NCBI GenBank assembly: GCA_963765105.1
Contig: CAVXUW010000002.1
Span: 1,116,001 to 1,180,000, forward strand
Reading direction: 5' to 3'
DNA: 64,000 nucleotides
Source: CALMEC01 sp963765105
GTDB lineage: Bacteria; Actinomycetota; Thermoleophilia; Miltoncostaeales; Miltoncostaeaceae
The notes beneath the pieces are model-generated. The model did no database searches. It was not told the DNA's origin and saw only the letters and a list, made by a program, of their open reading frames with translations. Position numbers and translations under genes: made by a program. Positions 53,407 through 62,882 of the stretch are shown here, piece by piece. Position 1 is the stretch's first letter, and every line of letters begins with the position of its first letter.

Positions 53407-54108
53407 TCAGGAGGGATTCGTGGCGCCGAACAGGATGGATTCGAGCCCCATTGTCAGGCCCGAACGAGTCGCGATCTCCCGCACGGCGAGGACCACACCG
53501 GGCATGAAGCTCTCCCGGGAGAGCGAATCATGACGGATTGTGAGCGTCTCTCCGAGCCCGCCGAAGATGACCTCCTGGTGGGCCACCAGCCCGGGGAGCC
53601 GTACGGAGTGAATCGGAACGTCTCCCTGCATGGCGTCGGCCGTACGCTGCGCGGTGCCACTGGGGGCGTCACGCTTCTGATCATGGTGAAGCTCGATGAT
53701 CTCAGCCTTCGTCATATGGCGTGATGCCTCGGCGGCGAAACGCATCATGAGAAGCGCGCCGATCGCAAAGTTTGGCGCGATCAGGCAGTTCGCGGGCCCC
53801 GCTGTGGCGGCAGCGCGGAGCGCCGCTAACTGGGGCTCGTCAAACCCGGTCGTTCCGACAACGGTGTGAACGCCCGCCTCCAGGAGCGCCGATGCGTTGG
53901 CAAAACCCACTCCTGGCTGAGTGAAGTCGACGGCAACGTCCGGGTGTGTGGCGCGTACCGCCGAGGTGACGTCGGCGAACACACCCTCGGTGATGGGAAG
54001 CGCCGGGTCTGCTCGCGCAACCACCTCCATTCCGCTGGCCGACTCCACGGCGGCAACGACGGATTGGCCCATCTTCCCACCGGCACCGGCAACGAGCACA
54101 CGAATCAT
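53407..54108 (-). CDS. dapB: 4-hydroxy-tetrahydrodipicolinate reductase
   Basis: NAD(P)H-dependent reduction of the DapA product, second step to diaminopimelate. The 233-residue protein starts with the Rossmann loop VLVAGAGGKMGQSVVAAV, then DFTQPG, VVGTTGF, APNFAIGALLMM, the catalytic ELHHDQKRDAPSGTA (His and Lys), and the closing HQEVIFGGLGETLTIRHDS. Its ATG at 54108 is the first gene of the dapB-cupin-unknown-dapA-rnj-uvrA-like chain. The promoter must lie in the 76 nt separating it from the GGDEF/HD-GYP gene. Confidence 0.97.
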   Translation of the reverse strand: MIRVLVAGAGGKMGQSVVAAVESASGMEVVARADPALPITEGVFADVTSAVRATHPDVAVDFTQPGVGFANASALLEAGVHTVVGTTGFDEPQLAALRAAATAGPANCLIAPNFAIGALLMMRFAAEASRHMTKAEIIELHHDQKRDAPSGTAQRTADAMQGDVPIHSVRLPGLVAHQEVIFGGLGETLTIRHDSLSRESFMPGVVLAVREIATRSGLTMGLESILFGATNPS

Positions 54109-54184
54109 GAGGAAAGCGTAACGAACGCCACGGGTGGCGGAGTCTCCGCATCAGGTTAGGCGTATTTATGCCGATGTTTCCTGG

Positions 54185-56074
54185 GTGAGCCAGTTTCCCA
54201 CCCCGGATGCCATTCTGGATGTCGATGCGCCCGCCTGGCGTGGCGCCGCCCGTCGCTATCGCCGGCTTCAGATCGCCCAGATGGCCATTCTGATTCTCTT
54301 CGGCGTTGTGGCCGTGGTCTGTACCTGGCTGGTGGCACGCACCACGGAGGGGCTCCGCGACGGACAGCGGCGCGATCAAGAGACCTTGTCGCAACTCAAC
54401 TTGATGAACAACCGACTGAGCAAGGAGCACATTCGCTTCTGGAAGGGCACGGCCGAAGGCGAAAGACTCCTCGTCGTCCCGTCCTCAAGCCGGATCTTCG
54501 CCGCCGCGGCTCCTGCCGCGCTCAACGAGATCATCAAGAAGAACCCGCCGGACGACCCCGAGGCGAGGAAATTGGCCGACCAGGCATTGGTTCTGGCTCA
54601 GGAGGTCGCGGCGGCGGCGTTGAGCGTGCCAACCGAAGGCATCGGCCGTTTCGACCCGAAGGCACGGCGCTTCGTTGATCTTTTGAGCGGCCGATCAGAA
54701 GAGCTGATCGGCATCGCGGAACAGTGGATCCTGTACGAACAGGGGCAGCTCGATACGGCGGCCGCGCGTGCGACGCGATTGACACGGCGGTGGAATGTGG
54801 TTTTGACCAGCCTCCTGGGTGTGATGACCGCAATCGCCGGTGCCGTTTGGTGGCGGCTTGGCCGGTCCCGTGTGCGTCTGGTGGATGCGTTGGAGGAGTC
54901 GGCACAGACGCTCAAGCGGCAGGCGGAGACCGATCAGCTAACCGGCCTTCCCGGGCACGCATTGTTTCACTCACGCCTTCGGGCTGAGCTGGCGGAGGCG
55001 GAGGCGGCCGGACGCATCGTGTCGTTGGCAGTGTTGGACCTCGACCACTTCAAAGAAATCAACGACACCTTCGGGCATCAGGTTGGCGACCAGGTCCTTC
55101 GTGCCGTGGCGCAGGAGCTGGCGGTCGGCGCCCGACCAGGAGATGTCGTGGCCCGAGTGGGCGGCGAGGAGTTTGCGTGGCTGATGCCGGGCACCAACGC
55201 CGACGACGCCTATGTGGCCATCGAACGCTTGCGGCACGGGATTGAACGGGCAACCATCGGTCCGGTTCGGACGGTGACGATTTCGTCCGGCGTGTGTGAC
55301 ACCTCTGCGGCCGACACTGCAGCAGAACTCTTCCGACTCGCGGATGGCTCCCTGTACTGGGCCAAGGGCCATGGCCGAAACCTGACGACCCGCTACTCCC
55401 CGCATATTGTGGAGGAGCTCTCCGCCGCAGAGCGTGCCGAGCGACTTGAGCGCCTGATGGCCGTGAACACGGTGCGGGCGTTGGCGCGGGCTGTCGACGC
55501 CAAGGATCCGAACACGCGACGTCACTCGGAGCGCGTCGGTGAGCTTTCCCAGTCACTCGCGATCGAGCTGGGCTGGTCCGAGCGCGCGGCGTCGGAGCTG
55601 TACGAGGCTGCGCTGGTACACGATGTCGGCAAGATCGGCGTCCCGGACGTCGTTCTGTTCAAGACCGGCGCACTCACTGATGAAGAGTTCGCCCAGATGC
55701 GCCAGCATCCGGCGTTGGGAGCCCAGATGGTTTCCGGTGCCCTCTCAGAGAAACAAGTGGAGTGGGTACGCGGTCACCATGAACGACTCGACGGCAGGGG
55801 CTACCCCGACGGGCTCGCCGGCGACGATGTGTCGGATGGTGCCCGCATCCTCGCACTGGCTGATGCCTGGGACGCGATGACCAGCCCGCGTTCATACTCG
55901 ACGCCGAAGTCGACGGCCGACGCGCTGGCCGAGTGCCATGCCTGTATCGGGAGCCAGTTCTGGGCGCCGGCGGTGGAGGCCCTGGCTCGGCTCGTGAACG
56001 CCAGTCGCGTTCCTGCACCGGAGTTGGGCTCAGTCGACGACGACTTGGTCGTGTCGTCGACGACTGGCCGTTAG
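54185..56074 (+). CDS. Membrane GGDEF plus HD-GYP bifunctional c-di-GMP protein
   Basis: A 629-residue protein from GTG 54185; an in-frame GTG at 54134 would add 17 residues of no evident function. It has two membrane helices (about residues 32-54 and 200-222) bracketing a ~145-residue helical extracytoplasmic sensor region. Then comes a GGDEF domain with GGEEF at 326-330 and an RPGD inhibitory site just before, and a C-terminal HD-GYP domain (HDVGKIGVPD at 479-488, HHERLDGRGYP about 528-541). Cyclase and phosphodiesterase catalytic motifs are both intact. It may switch between making and breaking c-di-GMP in response to an external signal. Its stop overlaps the M16 peptidase stop on the other strand. 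Confidence 0.93.
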   Translation: MSQFPTPDAILDVDAPAWRGAARRYRRLQIAQMAILILFGVVAVVCTWLVARTTEGLRDGQRRDQETLSQLNLMNNRLSKEHIRFWKGTAEGERLLVVPSSSRIFAAAAPAALNEIIKKNPPDDPEARKLADQALVLAQEVAAAALSVPTEGIGRFDPKARRFVDLLSGRSEELIGIAEQWILYEQGQLDTAAARATRLTRRWNVVLTSLLGVMTAIAGAVWWRLGRSRVRLVDALEESAQTLKRQAETDQLTGLPGHALFHSRLRAELAEAEAAGRIVSLAVLDLDHFKEINDTFGHQVGDQVLRAVAQELAVGARPGDVVARVGGEEFAWLMPGTNADDAYVAIERLRHGIERATIGPVRTVTISSGVCDTSAADTAAELFRLADGSLYWAKGHGRNLTTRYSPHIVEELSAAERAERLERLMAVNTVRALARAVDAKDPNTRRHSERVGELSQSLAIELGWSERAASELYEAALVHDVGKIGVPDVVLFKTGALTDEEFAQMRQHPALGAQMVSGALSEKQVEWVRGHHERLDGRGYPDGLAGDDVSDGARILALADAWDAMTSPRSYSTPKSTADALAECHACIGSQFWAPAVEALARLVNASRVPAPELGSVDDDLVVSSTTGR

Positions 56075-57342
56075 ACCAATGCGTGAGAAAAAGCGGCGGC
56101 GGCCTGTCGCACCGGATCGGCGTCGGTGCCGATCGCGGCGAGAGACAGGTGTTGTGGCTGCCAGAACTCGTCGGCCAACTCCTGCACATCGCTGACGCTG
56201 ACCGCGTCGATGCGGTCGATGATCTCGTCGACGGTGAGAAGCTCGGTGCCGGTAACGAGGCTGCGGCCGATGCGGTTCATGCGCATCGCTGGGCTCTCCA
56301 GGGAAAGCACGAGACGGCCCTTGAGGTGTTCTTTCGCCCGGGTGAGCTCATCTGAGGGGAGCGGCTCGTCGGCAAGTCGACGAAGCTCGGTGGCGATGAC
56401 CTCACACGCGGTCGACAGGTTCTCCTCACGAGTGCCGAGAAAGATGCCGACCTGACCCGTTTCGGCGTAGCCGACAGAGTAGGACCCCACGGCATAGGCC
56501 AATCCACGGCGTTCACGAATCTCTTGGAAGAGGCGACTGCTCATCGAACCGCCAAGCACGGTGTCGAGCACTGACTGGACGTAGCGACGGGGATCGTTTC
56601 GGGAGATCCCGGGTCCACCAAAGGAAAGGTGATATTGCTCGGTCTCCTTCTCGTGGATCACGAGCGTGGGCGATCCCGCCGTGGCCGCGTCAAAGGTTGA
56701 CTCCTCGTCCGCGCCGGGGACGTCGGCCAAAAGCTCCTCGCCAATAGCGACAACCGCCTCATGCGTGACGTTGCCGGCGGCTGAGAGCACCATGTTGCCG
56801 GCCGTGTAATGCGAGCGGAAGTAGGCGCGCAGCCCCTCGACGTCGACGCTTCCGATCACATCGCGGGTGCCGATGACGGGGCGGCCAAGGGCTTGCCCCG
56901 GAAAGATCGCCGCCCCCATCAAGTCATGGACTTTGTCCTGCGGGTCGTCGTCGTACATCGCGATTTCCTCGAGCACGACCTCGCGTTCCTGGTCCAGCTC
57001 GAAGAAACCGGGGCGCTGAAGCATGTCGGTGAGCACGGGGACGGCGGCGGCGAGATGCTGGTCGAGCACCCGCGTGTAAAACACCGTGTGATCGCGGCCG
57101 GTCGCGGCGTTGATTTCGCCGCCAAGGCCGTCGAAGAGCTCAGCAATCTCCCGGGCGGAGTGACTCGGCGTGCCTTTGAACAGCAAATGCTCGATGAAGT
57201 GCGAGACACCCGCCTCGGACTCACGCTCGAAACGTGAGCCAACCCCGACCCAAATGCCGAGCGCAACGGAGCGAACCCCCGGGATGGGCTCCGAGATCAC
57301 TCGGAGCCCTCCCGTGGTCGTGCTTTGGGTGATCGCCGTCAC
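56071..57342 (-). CDS. M16-family zinc metallopeptidase (YmxG/PqqL-like)
   Basis: A 423-residue peptidase. The N-terminal half has the inverted zinc motif HFIEHLLFKGTPSHS and the EREVVLEEI Glu ligand/substrate-binding segment, with GGEINAATGRDHTVFYTRVL between. The C-terminal half lacks the motif, as usual for the inactive lobe, and contains RRGLAYAVGSYSVGY. The GTG at 57342 overlaps the pnp stop (GTGA). M16 genes after pnp are widely conserved in Gram-positives; the substrate is unknown. A 4-nt overlap of stops (TTAG) with the opposite-strand c-di-GMP gene leaves no room for a terminator. Confidence 0.94.
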   Translation of the reverse strand: MTAITQSTTTGGLRVISEPIPGVRSVALGIWVGVGSRFERESEAGVSHFIEHLLFKGTPSHSAREIAELFDGLGGEINAATGRDHTVFYTRVLDQHLAAAVPVLTDMLQRPGFFELDQEREVVLEEIAMYDDDPQDKVHDLMGAAIFPGQALGRPVIGTRDVIGSVDVEGLRAYFRSHYTAGNMVLSAAGNVTHEAVVAIGEELLADVPGADEESTFDAATAGSPTLVIHEKETEQYHLSFGGPGISRNDPRRYVQSVLDTVLGGSMSSRLFQEIRERRGLAYAVGSYSVGYAETGQVGIFLGTREENLSTACEVIATELRRLADEPLPSDELTRAKEHLKGRLVLSLESPAMRMNRIGRSLVTGTELLTVDEIIDRIDAVSVSDVQELADEFWQPQHLSLAAIGTDADPVRQAAAAFSHALV

Positions 57343-59543
57343 TCGTCGCCAACGTCGCTGACGCTGACCTTGCGACGCCGACGCCGGCCGCCGTCGGCGC
57401 CACCGTCACCCTCGCCATCACGCGCTTCATCGCCGCCAGATCCATTCTCACCGGCGTCCTCCATGCCGATGATGCGCAAACCAATACGGCCCCGGGCCTT
57501 GTCGACTTCGACAACCGTGACGTCGACGACGTCACCGCGGTTGATGACGTCTTCGACCTTGTCGACGCGCCCGTTCGACAGGTTCGAGATGTGAAGCAGC
57601 CCATCGACGCCCTTGGAGAGCTCGACGAAGGCACCGAAGGTGGTCGTCTTGACGACCTTGGCGCCGTGGTACTCGTCGCCGACCTCGACGTCTTTGGTCA
57701 TGTTCCGGATGAGCGCGACGCACTCCTCGGCCTTCTGACCTTCGACGCCGTAGACGTGGACGGTGCCGTCGTCTTCGATCGAGATCTCGACGTCGTAGTC
57801 GGCCTCGAGACCGCGGATTGTCTCGCCGCCCTTACCGATGACCGCACCAATCTTCTCGGGGTCGATCTTGAGTGAGGTGATACGCGGCGCCCAGGGAGAC
57901 ATCTCCTCACGAGGTGTGGAGATGTGGGCGTTCATTATTCCCAGGATGTGGGTGCGGCCGGCGTTTGCCTGGGCCAGCGCGTCGCGCATGATGTCAAACG
58001 TGACGCCCTGGATCTTGATGTCCATTTGGAGGGCGGTGATGCCCTTCTCGGTCCCAGCGATCTTGAAGTCCATGTCGCCGAGGTGGTCCTCGTCGCCCTG
58101 GATGTCAGAGAGGATGACGTAGTCGTCGCCCTCTTTGATGAGACCCATCGCGATACCGGCAACCGGGCGTGTGAGCTTCACACCGGCATCCAGCATCGCC
58201 AGGGTGGATCCACAGACCGACGCCATCGATGACGACCCGTTGCTCTCGAGCGTCTCGCTCACAAGCCGCAGGGTGTAGGGGAAGTCGTCCTCGGACGGAA
58301 TCATTGGCGCCAAAGCACGTTCAGCGAGGGCACCATGACCGATATCACGGCGCTTGGGGCCGCGCATGAAGCCGGTCTCCCCCACGCTGAACGGCGGGAA
58401 GTTGTAGTGGTGGATGTAGCGCTTGGAGGTCTCGATGCCGATGCCGTCGATGCGTTGCGCATCTTTGAGCGTGCCGAGTGCGAGCAGCGTCATGACCTGC
58501 GTTTCACCACGCGTGAACAGGCCCGAACCGTGAACACGGGGAGCGACGGACGTGTCGCATTCGATCGGGCGGATTTCGTCCGTCTTGCGTCCATCGGGAC
58601 GGTGCTTGTCGACGGCGATGCGCTTCCGGATGATCGACTTCTGCACGCTCTCGAACGCGCGGGTGAATGATGCCCGGTCCTCTGCCGAGGGGTCGTCGCC
58701 CAACACGGCGGCCATGACCTCGGTCTTTGCGGCGCTTACCTTGTCGCGGCGCTCCAACTTGCTTTGCTCGAGCGTGGCCGTCTCAATCGCGGCGCGTCCG
58801 TGCGACTCGACCTTGGCGAGCATGTCGGGGTCGACCGTGACAGCGGCGACATCCCACTTGGGCTTGCCGATCTTCTTGCGCAGCTCTTCCTGGGCGGCGC
58901 AGAGCTTGCGGATCTCCTCATGGGCGATCGCAAGCGCTTCGAGCACCGTCTCCTCATCCACTTCGTTGGCACCGGCCTCAACCATCGAGATGGCATCGGC
59001 GCTTCCGGCAACGATCAAATCGAGATCGGACTCGTCAATCTCCTGCAGCGTCGGGTTGATGACGAATTCGTCGTCGATCAGGCCGATGCGCACGGCGCCA
59101 ATGGGGCCTTGGAACGGGAGGTCCGACACCGTCAGGGCAGCTGAGGCGCCGTTGATGCAAAGAATGTCGAACGCGTTGACCTGGTCGGTCGACAGGACCG
59201 TTGCCACTACTTGGGTCTCGTTGCGATAGCCCTTCGGCCACAGCGGCCGGATGGGCCGGTCGGTCATACGGGCAGTCAGCGTCGCGCGGTCGCTCGGGCG
59301 GCTCTCACGCTTGATGAAGCCGCCGGGGATCTTTCCCGCGGCGTACATCCGCTCCTCGACATCGACGGTGAGGGGGAAGAAATCCGCACCCTCCCGAGCC
59401 TCGCGCATCCCGACCGCGGTCACCAAAACCATGCTGTCGCCGGCGCGAACAACGACTGCGCCACTGGCCTGCTTGGCCAGCTTTCCCGTCTCGAACGTGA
59501 TCGGCATCTCACCGATGTCGGCGGTTACTTTCTCAAAAGCCAT
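57339..59543 (-). CDS. pnp: Polyribonucleotide nucleotidyltransferase (PNPase)
   Basis: Phosphorolytic 3'-5' exoribonuclease and RNA degradation enzyme. The 734 residues contain two RNase PH domains (first: TFETGKLAKQASGAVVV...GDSMVLVTA; second: TRGETQVMTLLALG...YIHHYNFPPFSVGETG), the active-site segment VLSDIQGDEDHLGDMDFKIAG (acidic residues), a KH domain (KIGAVIGKGGETIRGLE) and an S1 domain (DEYHGAKVVKTTTFGAFVEL...LLHISNLS). ATG 59543 was chosen because upstream frame residues are unlike any PNPase. It follows rpsO, a conserved pair. Confidence 0.98.
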   Translation of the reverse strand: MAFEKVTADIGEMPITFETGKLAKQASGAVVVRAGDSMVLVTAVGMREAREGADFFPLTVDVEERMYAAGKIPGGFIKRESRPSDRATLTARMTDRPIRPLWPKGYRNETQVVATVLSTDQVNAFDILCINGASAALTVSDLPFQGPIGAVRIGLIDDEFVINPTLQEIDESDLDLIVAGSADAISMVEAGANEVDEETVLEALAIAHEEIRKLCAAQEELRKKIGKPKWDVAAVTVDPDMLAKVESHGRAAIETATLEQSKLERRDKVSAAKTEVMAAVLGDDPSAEDRASFTRAFESVQKSIIRKRIAVDKHRPDGRKTDEIRPIECDTSVAPRVHGSGLFTRGETQVMTLLALGTLKDAQRIDGIGIETSKRYIHHYNFPPFSVGETGFMRGPKRRDIGHGALAERALAPMIPSEDDFPYTLRLVSETLESNGSSSMASVCGSTLAMLDAGVKLTRPVAGIAMGLIKEGDDYVILSDIQGDEDHLGDMDFKIAGTEKGITALQMDIKIQGVTFDIMRDALAQANAGRTHILGIMNAHISTPREEMSPWAPRITSLKIDPEKIGAVIGKGGETIRGLEADYDVEISIEDDGTVHVYGVEGQKAEECVALIRNMTKDVEVGDEYHGAKVVKTTTFGAFVELSKGVDGLLHISNLSNGRVDKVEDVINRGDVVDVTVVEVDKARGRIGLRIIGMEDAGENGSGGDEARDGEGDGGADGGRRRRRKVSVSDVGDE

Positions 59544-59627
59544 TCCATTCCCCTGTCTCGCCCGTCGGCCACCCGGCCGGGGCGCATCCAATGTTCACTC
59601 GACCCGGTTGGCCGAGTGATGTCTCGC

Positions 59628-59891
59628 TTAGCGGCGCAGACCGAGTTCGTCGATCAGGGCGCGGTATCCGTCCAGATCCGTTCGCTGAAGGTAGTTCAAC
59701 AAGCGGCGCCGGCGACCAACCATCATCAGCAGTCCACGACGTGAGTGGTGGTCGTGCTTGTGCGAGCGAAGGTGCTCGGTCAGTGAGTTGATTCGCTCCG
59801 TCAGGATTCCAATCTGGACCTGCGGCGAACCGGTGTCAGTGTCATGCAGGCGATGCGTGGCGATGACGCCGGACTTCGTCTCCTTGTTCAC
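59628..59891 (-). CDS. rpsO: Ribosomal protein S15
   Basis: Small subunit protein that organises the central 16S domain. The 87-residue protein begins at GTG 59891 (MNKETKSGVIATHRLH), preceded by GAGGAGAGAG. It shows the S15 signature DTGSPQVQIGILTERINSLTEHLRSHKHDHHSRRGLLMMVGRRRRLLNYL. An upstream in-frame extension of 41 codons is rejected. It is followed by pnp, the usual pair; the shared leader and intergenic region may carry S15 autoregulation, not resolved here. Confidence 0.98.
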   Translation of the reverse strand: MNKETKSGVIATHRLHDTDTGSPQVQIGILTERINSLTEHLRSHKHDHHSRRGLLMMVGRRRRLLNYLQRTDLDGYRALIDELGLRR

Positions 59892-60083
59892 TCTGTCTCT
59901 CTCCTCAGTACGGCCACGGCGCAGCAGGCGAAGCCCCCGCACCGGGTCAATTGCGCACAAGCGCCTGTCAGCGGTTCCCGCCGAATGATCGGACCGGGCT
60001 CGGCGAACAGGCATCGCTGTCGTTCACGGGAACGCCAACGTTCCTCAGATATCTGGTGTCACCATGACTATTCGCCTGTGAGC

Positions 60084-61034
60084 CTAGCAGAGCGGCTCCG
60101 GGGCGCCGCTCGCGGCGCGTTGTGCGGCAGCGATGTCCTGCGCGATCTGCGCGACCAATGCCTCTGGTGTGGCGAAGCGTCGTTCGTTGCGCAGCCGCCG
60201 CGTAAAGGCCACAGTCATTGACTCGCCGTAGACCTCCTCGCCCGAGTAGTCGAGCAGGAACGCCTCGATTCGGACATCGGACGCGGTGCGGAAAGTCGGT
60301 GCCAAACCAACGTTGACCGCTGCAGCCCACCACCGCTCACCGACGCGAACATGGCCGGCGTACACACCGCGCCCGGGAATGGCGACACGGTCGCTGACAT
60401 CGACGTTCGCCGTGGGGATGCCCATTCCGGCGCCGCGGCCGTCTCCATGAACAACATGGCCGGTCACACAGTGCGGGCGACCGAGCAGCAGGGCCGCCTC
60501 GTCGACATCACCCTGACCGATGAGTCGCCGGATGCGTGTTGAGGAGATCGGCTTCCCGTCCGGGCTGGTGATGAGCGTGGGGATCTGCACCTCCACATCA
60601 CATCCCTGGCCGTACTCGCGCAGCATCTTCGCGGTGCCGTCCCCGCCGCGACCGAAGCGAAAGTTCCGTCCCACCGCGATGGTCCTTGCGTTAAGTGGTG
60701 GTCCGGTGAGCATGCGACAGAACGTCTCCCAGTCAACCTGGGAGAACTCGTGGGTAAACGCGATCTCGAGCAATTCATCCACTCCGAGACGTTCAATGAG
60801 CCGGGCGCGTTGTCCCCGGCTGCTGAGCGACGTCGTTTTGAGCTCGGGACGCAGAATCTCCAACGGGTTGGGATCGAAGGTGATGACCATGCTGGGACAA
60901 CCGCTTCTCGCCGCCGACTGCGCCGCGCAGCGGATGATCTCTTGGTGGCCACTGTGCACGCCGTCGAACACGCCGATGGCGACGGCACGTGCCGAGGCTG
61001 GTGTGACCTCGGCGATGGCCCCGTAGCGAATCAC
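60084..61034 (-). CDS. ribF: Bifunctional riboflavin kinase / FAD synthetase
   Basis: Converts riboflavin to FMN and FMN to FAD. The 316 residues show the adenylyltransferase domain (IGVFDGVHSGHQEII with the HxGH-type motif, AVGRNFRFGRGGDGTAKML, STRIRRLIGQGDVDEA) and the riboflavin-kinase domain (GDGRGAGMGIPTANVDV, YAGHVRVGERWWAAAVNVGLAPTF). GTG start at 61034 overlaps the truB stop (GTGA). The truB-ribF-rpsO order is conserved. Confidence 0.97.
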   Translation of the reverse strand: MIRYGAIAEVTPASARAVAIGVFDGVHSGHQEIIRCAAQSAARSGCPSMVITFDPNPLEILRPELKTTSLSSRGQRARLIERLGVDELLEIAFTHEFSQVDWETFCRMLTGPPLNARTIAVGRNFRFGRGGDGTAKMLREYGQGCDVEVQIPTLITSPDGKPISSTRIRRLIGQGDVDEAALLLGRPHCVTGHVVHGDGRGAGMGIPTANVDVSDRVAIPGRGVYAGHVRVGERWWAAAVNVGLAPTFRTASDVRIEAFLLDYSGEEVYGESMTVAFTRRLRNERRFATPEALVAQIAQDIAAAQRAASGAPEPLC

Positions 61035-61900
61035 TGCAGCACCACGACGGGACGGAGCCGTCCGGCCCCGTCGGGTTCCACGATTGCGACAACATCCTCG
61101 CCCACGGTCACCGCAATCGTTCCGTCTGCGTCACCGGCGATTGACTGGCCGTGGCCGAGGGCGGCCGCCTCCGCAGCGTCCACCCTGTGCACCACCATGC
61201 AGTCGGAAAGAGCCTCGGCCATCGTCATTCGCCCCTGATCGGGGGCGTCATCGGGAGACACCGCGTCATCCACGCAAAGTGACCCCACATGAGTGCGACG
61301 AAGTTCTGCACAGTATCCACCACAGCCCAGCTGTTCGCCGAGGTCCACAGCGATCTGACGGACGTAGGTGCCGGAGGTGCAGCTGAGCGTCACATCAACC
61401 CATGCCGCGCCCGGGTCCATGCCCGTGACCGCCGCGTCACGGATGACGATGTCGCGTGACGGCCGGGTCACCTCGTCTCCGCGACGGGCACGAGCGTAGA
61501 GACGTTCACCGTCGACTTTGACCGCGGAGTAGGCGGGCACGGTTTGGCGATGCGGTCCGTTGAGAGCAGCGATGGCCATGACGATGCGTTCCGTGGTGGG
61601 CAGCACGCGTCCTGTGGCAATGACCGGACCCTCCGGGTCGCCCGTCACCGACGTGGCACCCAGGGCGATCCGCGCCCGATATGTCTTGTCCACGCCGCTC
61701 AAAAACCGCACGATACGCGTCGCCTGTCCAATCGCCAGCACCAAGAGACCCGTGGCGAAAGGATCGAGTGTTCCCGTGTGCCCCACCTTGGTGCGACGGG
61801 GCACCCGTCGCCGCACAGAAGCGACGATGTCGTGCGAGGTCGGCCCCGCGGGTTTGTCGACGAGGCAGATGGCGCTGATTGAGGGGATGCCCTCAGCCAT
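61031..61900 (-). CDS. truB: tRNA pseudouridine(55) synthase
   Basis: Makes pseudouridine at position 55 in the tRNA T-loop. The 289 residues contain LVDKPAGPTSHDIV, the catalytic Asp in HTGTLDPFATGLL, ATRIVRFLSGVDKTYRARI, TVPAYSAVKVDGERLYARAR and SCTSGTYVRQIA. The ATG at 61900 overlaps the nrnA stop by 8 nt (ATGGCTGA); a longer upstream frame is rejected. A C-terminal ~60-residue extension likely packs as in PUA-type TruB. Confidence 0.97.
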   Translation of the reverse strand: MAEGIPSISAICLVDKPAGPTSHDIVASVRRRVPRRTKVGHTGTLDPFATGLLVLAIGQATRIVRFLSGVDKTYRARIALGATSVTGDPEGPVIATGRVLPTTERIVMAIAALNGPHRQTVPAYSAVKVDGERLYARARRGDEVTRPSRDIVIRDAAVTGMDPGAAWVDVTLSCTSGTYVRQIAVDLGEQLGCGGYCAELRRTHVGSLCVDDAVSPDDAPDQGRMTMAEALSDCMVVHRVDAAEAAALGHGQSIAGDADGTIAVTVGEDVVAIVEPDGAGRLRPVVVLQ

Positions 61901-62882
61901 CGAGCTGAGCGCGTACCTGCTCGGTGAGCCACGTGACGAACTCCTCTGCTGTTCCGTCGGTGGTGGCACCAGCCGCCGCCGGATGACCTCCCCCACCCAC
62001 CTCGCGCGCAATCGCCGAAACATCGACCCGCGTGGACGAGGAGCGAAGCGAGGCCCGCAAGCGACCATCGGAGAACGGACGCACCAAGGCACCCACCTCG
62101 GCTCCCCGGATGCCCCGAAGGAGTTCCGCTATGCCATCGGTCTCGTCCGTCCCGGCCGCGCGAAAATCATCGGAACCGACAACGCCGACGATGAGACGGC
62201 CGTCGAGCAGCTCCTGCATCGTCGAGAGCGCACGACCGGTGAGCCGGGCGTGGGCCGCGGGGGTGTTCTCGTAGAGACGTCGTGCGGTGGTGGCCACATC
62301 GACACCGGCCTCCACCAGACGCGCGACGGCGCGCAGCGTGTCCGGCCGCACGTTGGAGTACGACAGTCGCCCGGTGTCGGTGATGATGCCCACGTAGAGG
62401 GCTTCGGCGATGTCAGGATCGAGTGGCCACCCAGCGGCATCCATTACCGCCAAGACGATCTCGGCCGTACTCGATGCTTCGGCGACGATGTTGAGATCGC
62501 CGAAGCGCCCGTTGTCGTGGTGGTGGTCAACGTTGAGGACAAACTCACCCAATGCCGCCGGCGTCTGGTCGGCCAGGCGTGTGGCGGTGGCGCAGTCGAG
62601 CACCACAAGCGTGCGCTCCGCCGCGTCGTGAGGAAGCTCGTGGGTGATCATCTCGTTGTCGCGCAGCAAGAAGGCAAGATCGTCGGGTACCGCCGGCACG
62701 TCGGGATGCCACGCGATCACATCGCGCCCCTGTGCGCGAAGCGCGCGCGTCATGGCCAGCAACGAGCCGAGTGCGTCCCCGTCCGGTGAGCGGTGGGTGG
62801 CGACGATGTACGGGCCCGTGCGCTCGCGGAGAGTCGCGGCGGCGGCGGCAACGTCTCCGTCGCGAGGGGTGATCTCACGCAT
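61893..62882 (-). CDS. nrnA: DHH-family nanoRNase / pAp phosphatase
   Basis: Degrades 2-5 nt RNA fragments and removes 3'-phosphate from pAp. The 329-residue protein has DHH domain motifs VATHRSPDGDALGSLLAM, VVLDCATATRL, VDHHHDNGRFGDLN (the DHH signature reads DHH) and the DHHA1 RNA-binding C-terminus with GGGGHPAAAG. The ATG at 62882 overlaps the rbfA stop by 8 nt (ATGCGTGA), and its own stop overlaps truB. Confidence 0.95.
   Translation of the reverse strand: MREITPRDGDVAAAAATLRERTGPYIVATHRSPDGDALGSLLAMTRALRAQGRDVIAWHPDVPAVPDDLAFLLRDNEMITHELPHDAAERTLVVLDCATATRLADQTPAALGEFVLNVDHHHDNGRFGDLNIVAEASSTAEIVLAVMDAAGWPLDPDIAEALYVGIITDTGRLSYSNVRPDTLRAVARLVEAGVDVATTARRLYENTPAAHARLTGRALSTMQELLDGRLIVGVVGSDDFRAAGTDETDGIAELLRGIRGAEVGALVRPFSDGRLRASLRSSSTRVDVSAIAREVGGGGHPAAAGATTDGTAEEFVTWLTEQVRAQLDG

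Noticed and set aside
54134..54184. Upstream GTG start for the GGDEF/HD-GYP gene
   Set aside because: Would place the start only 25 nt from the divergent dapB start, leaving no promoter room, and adds residues without sensible pattern; 54185 preferred but not proven.
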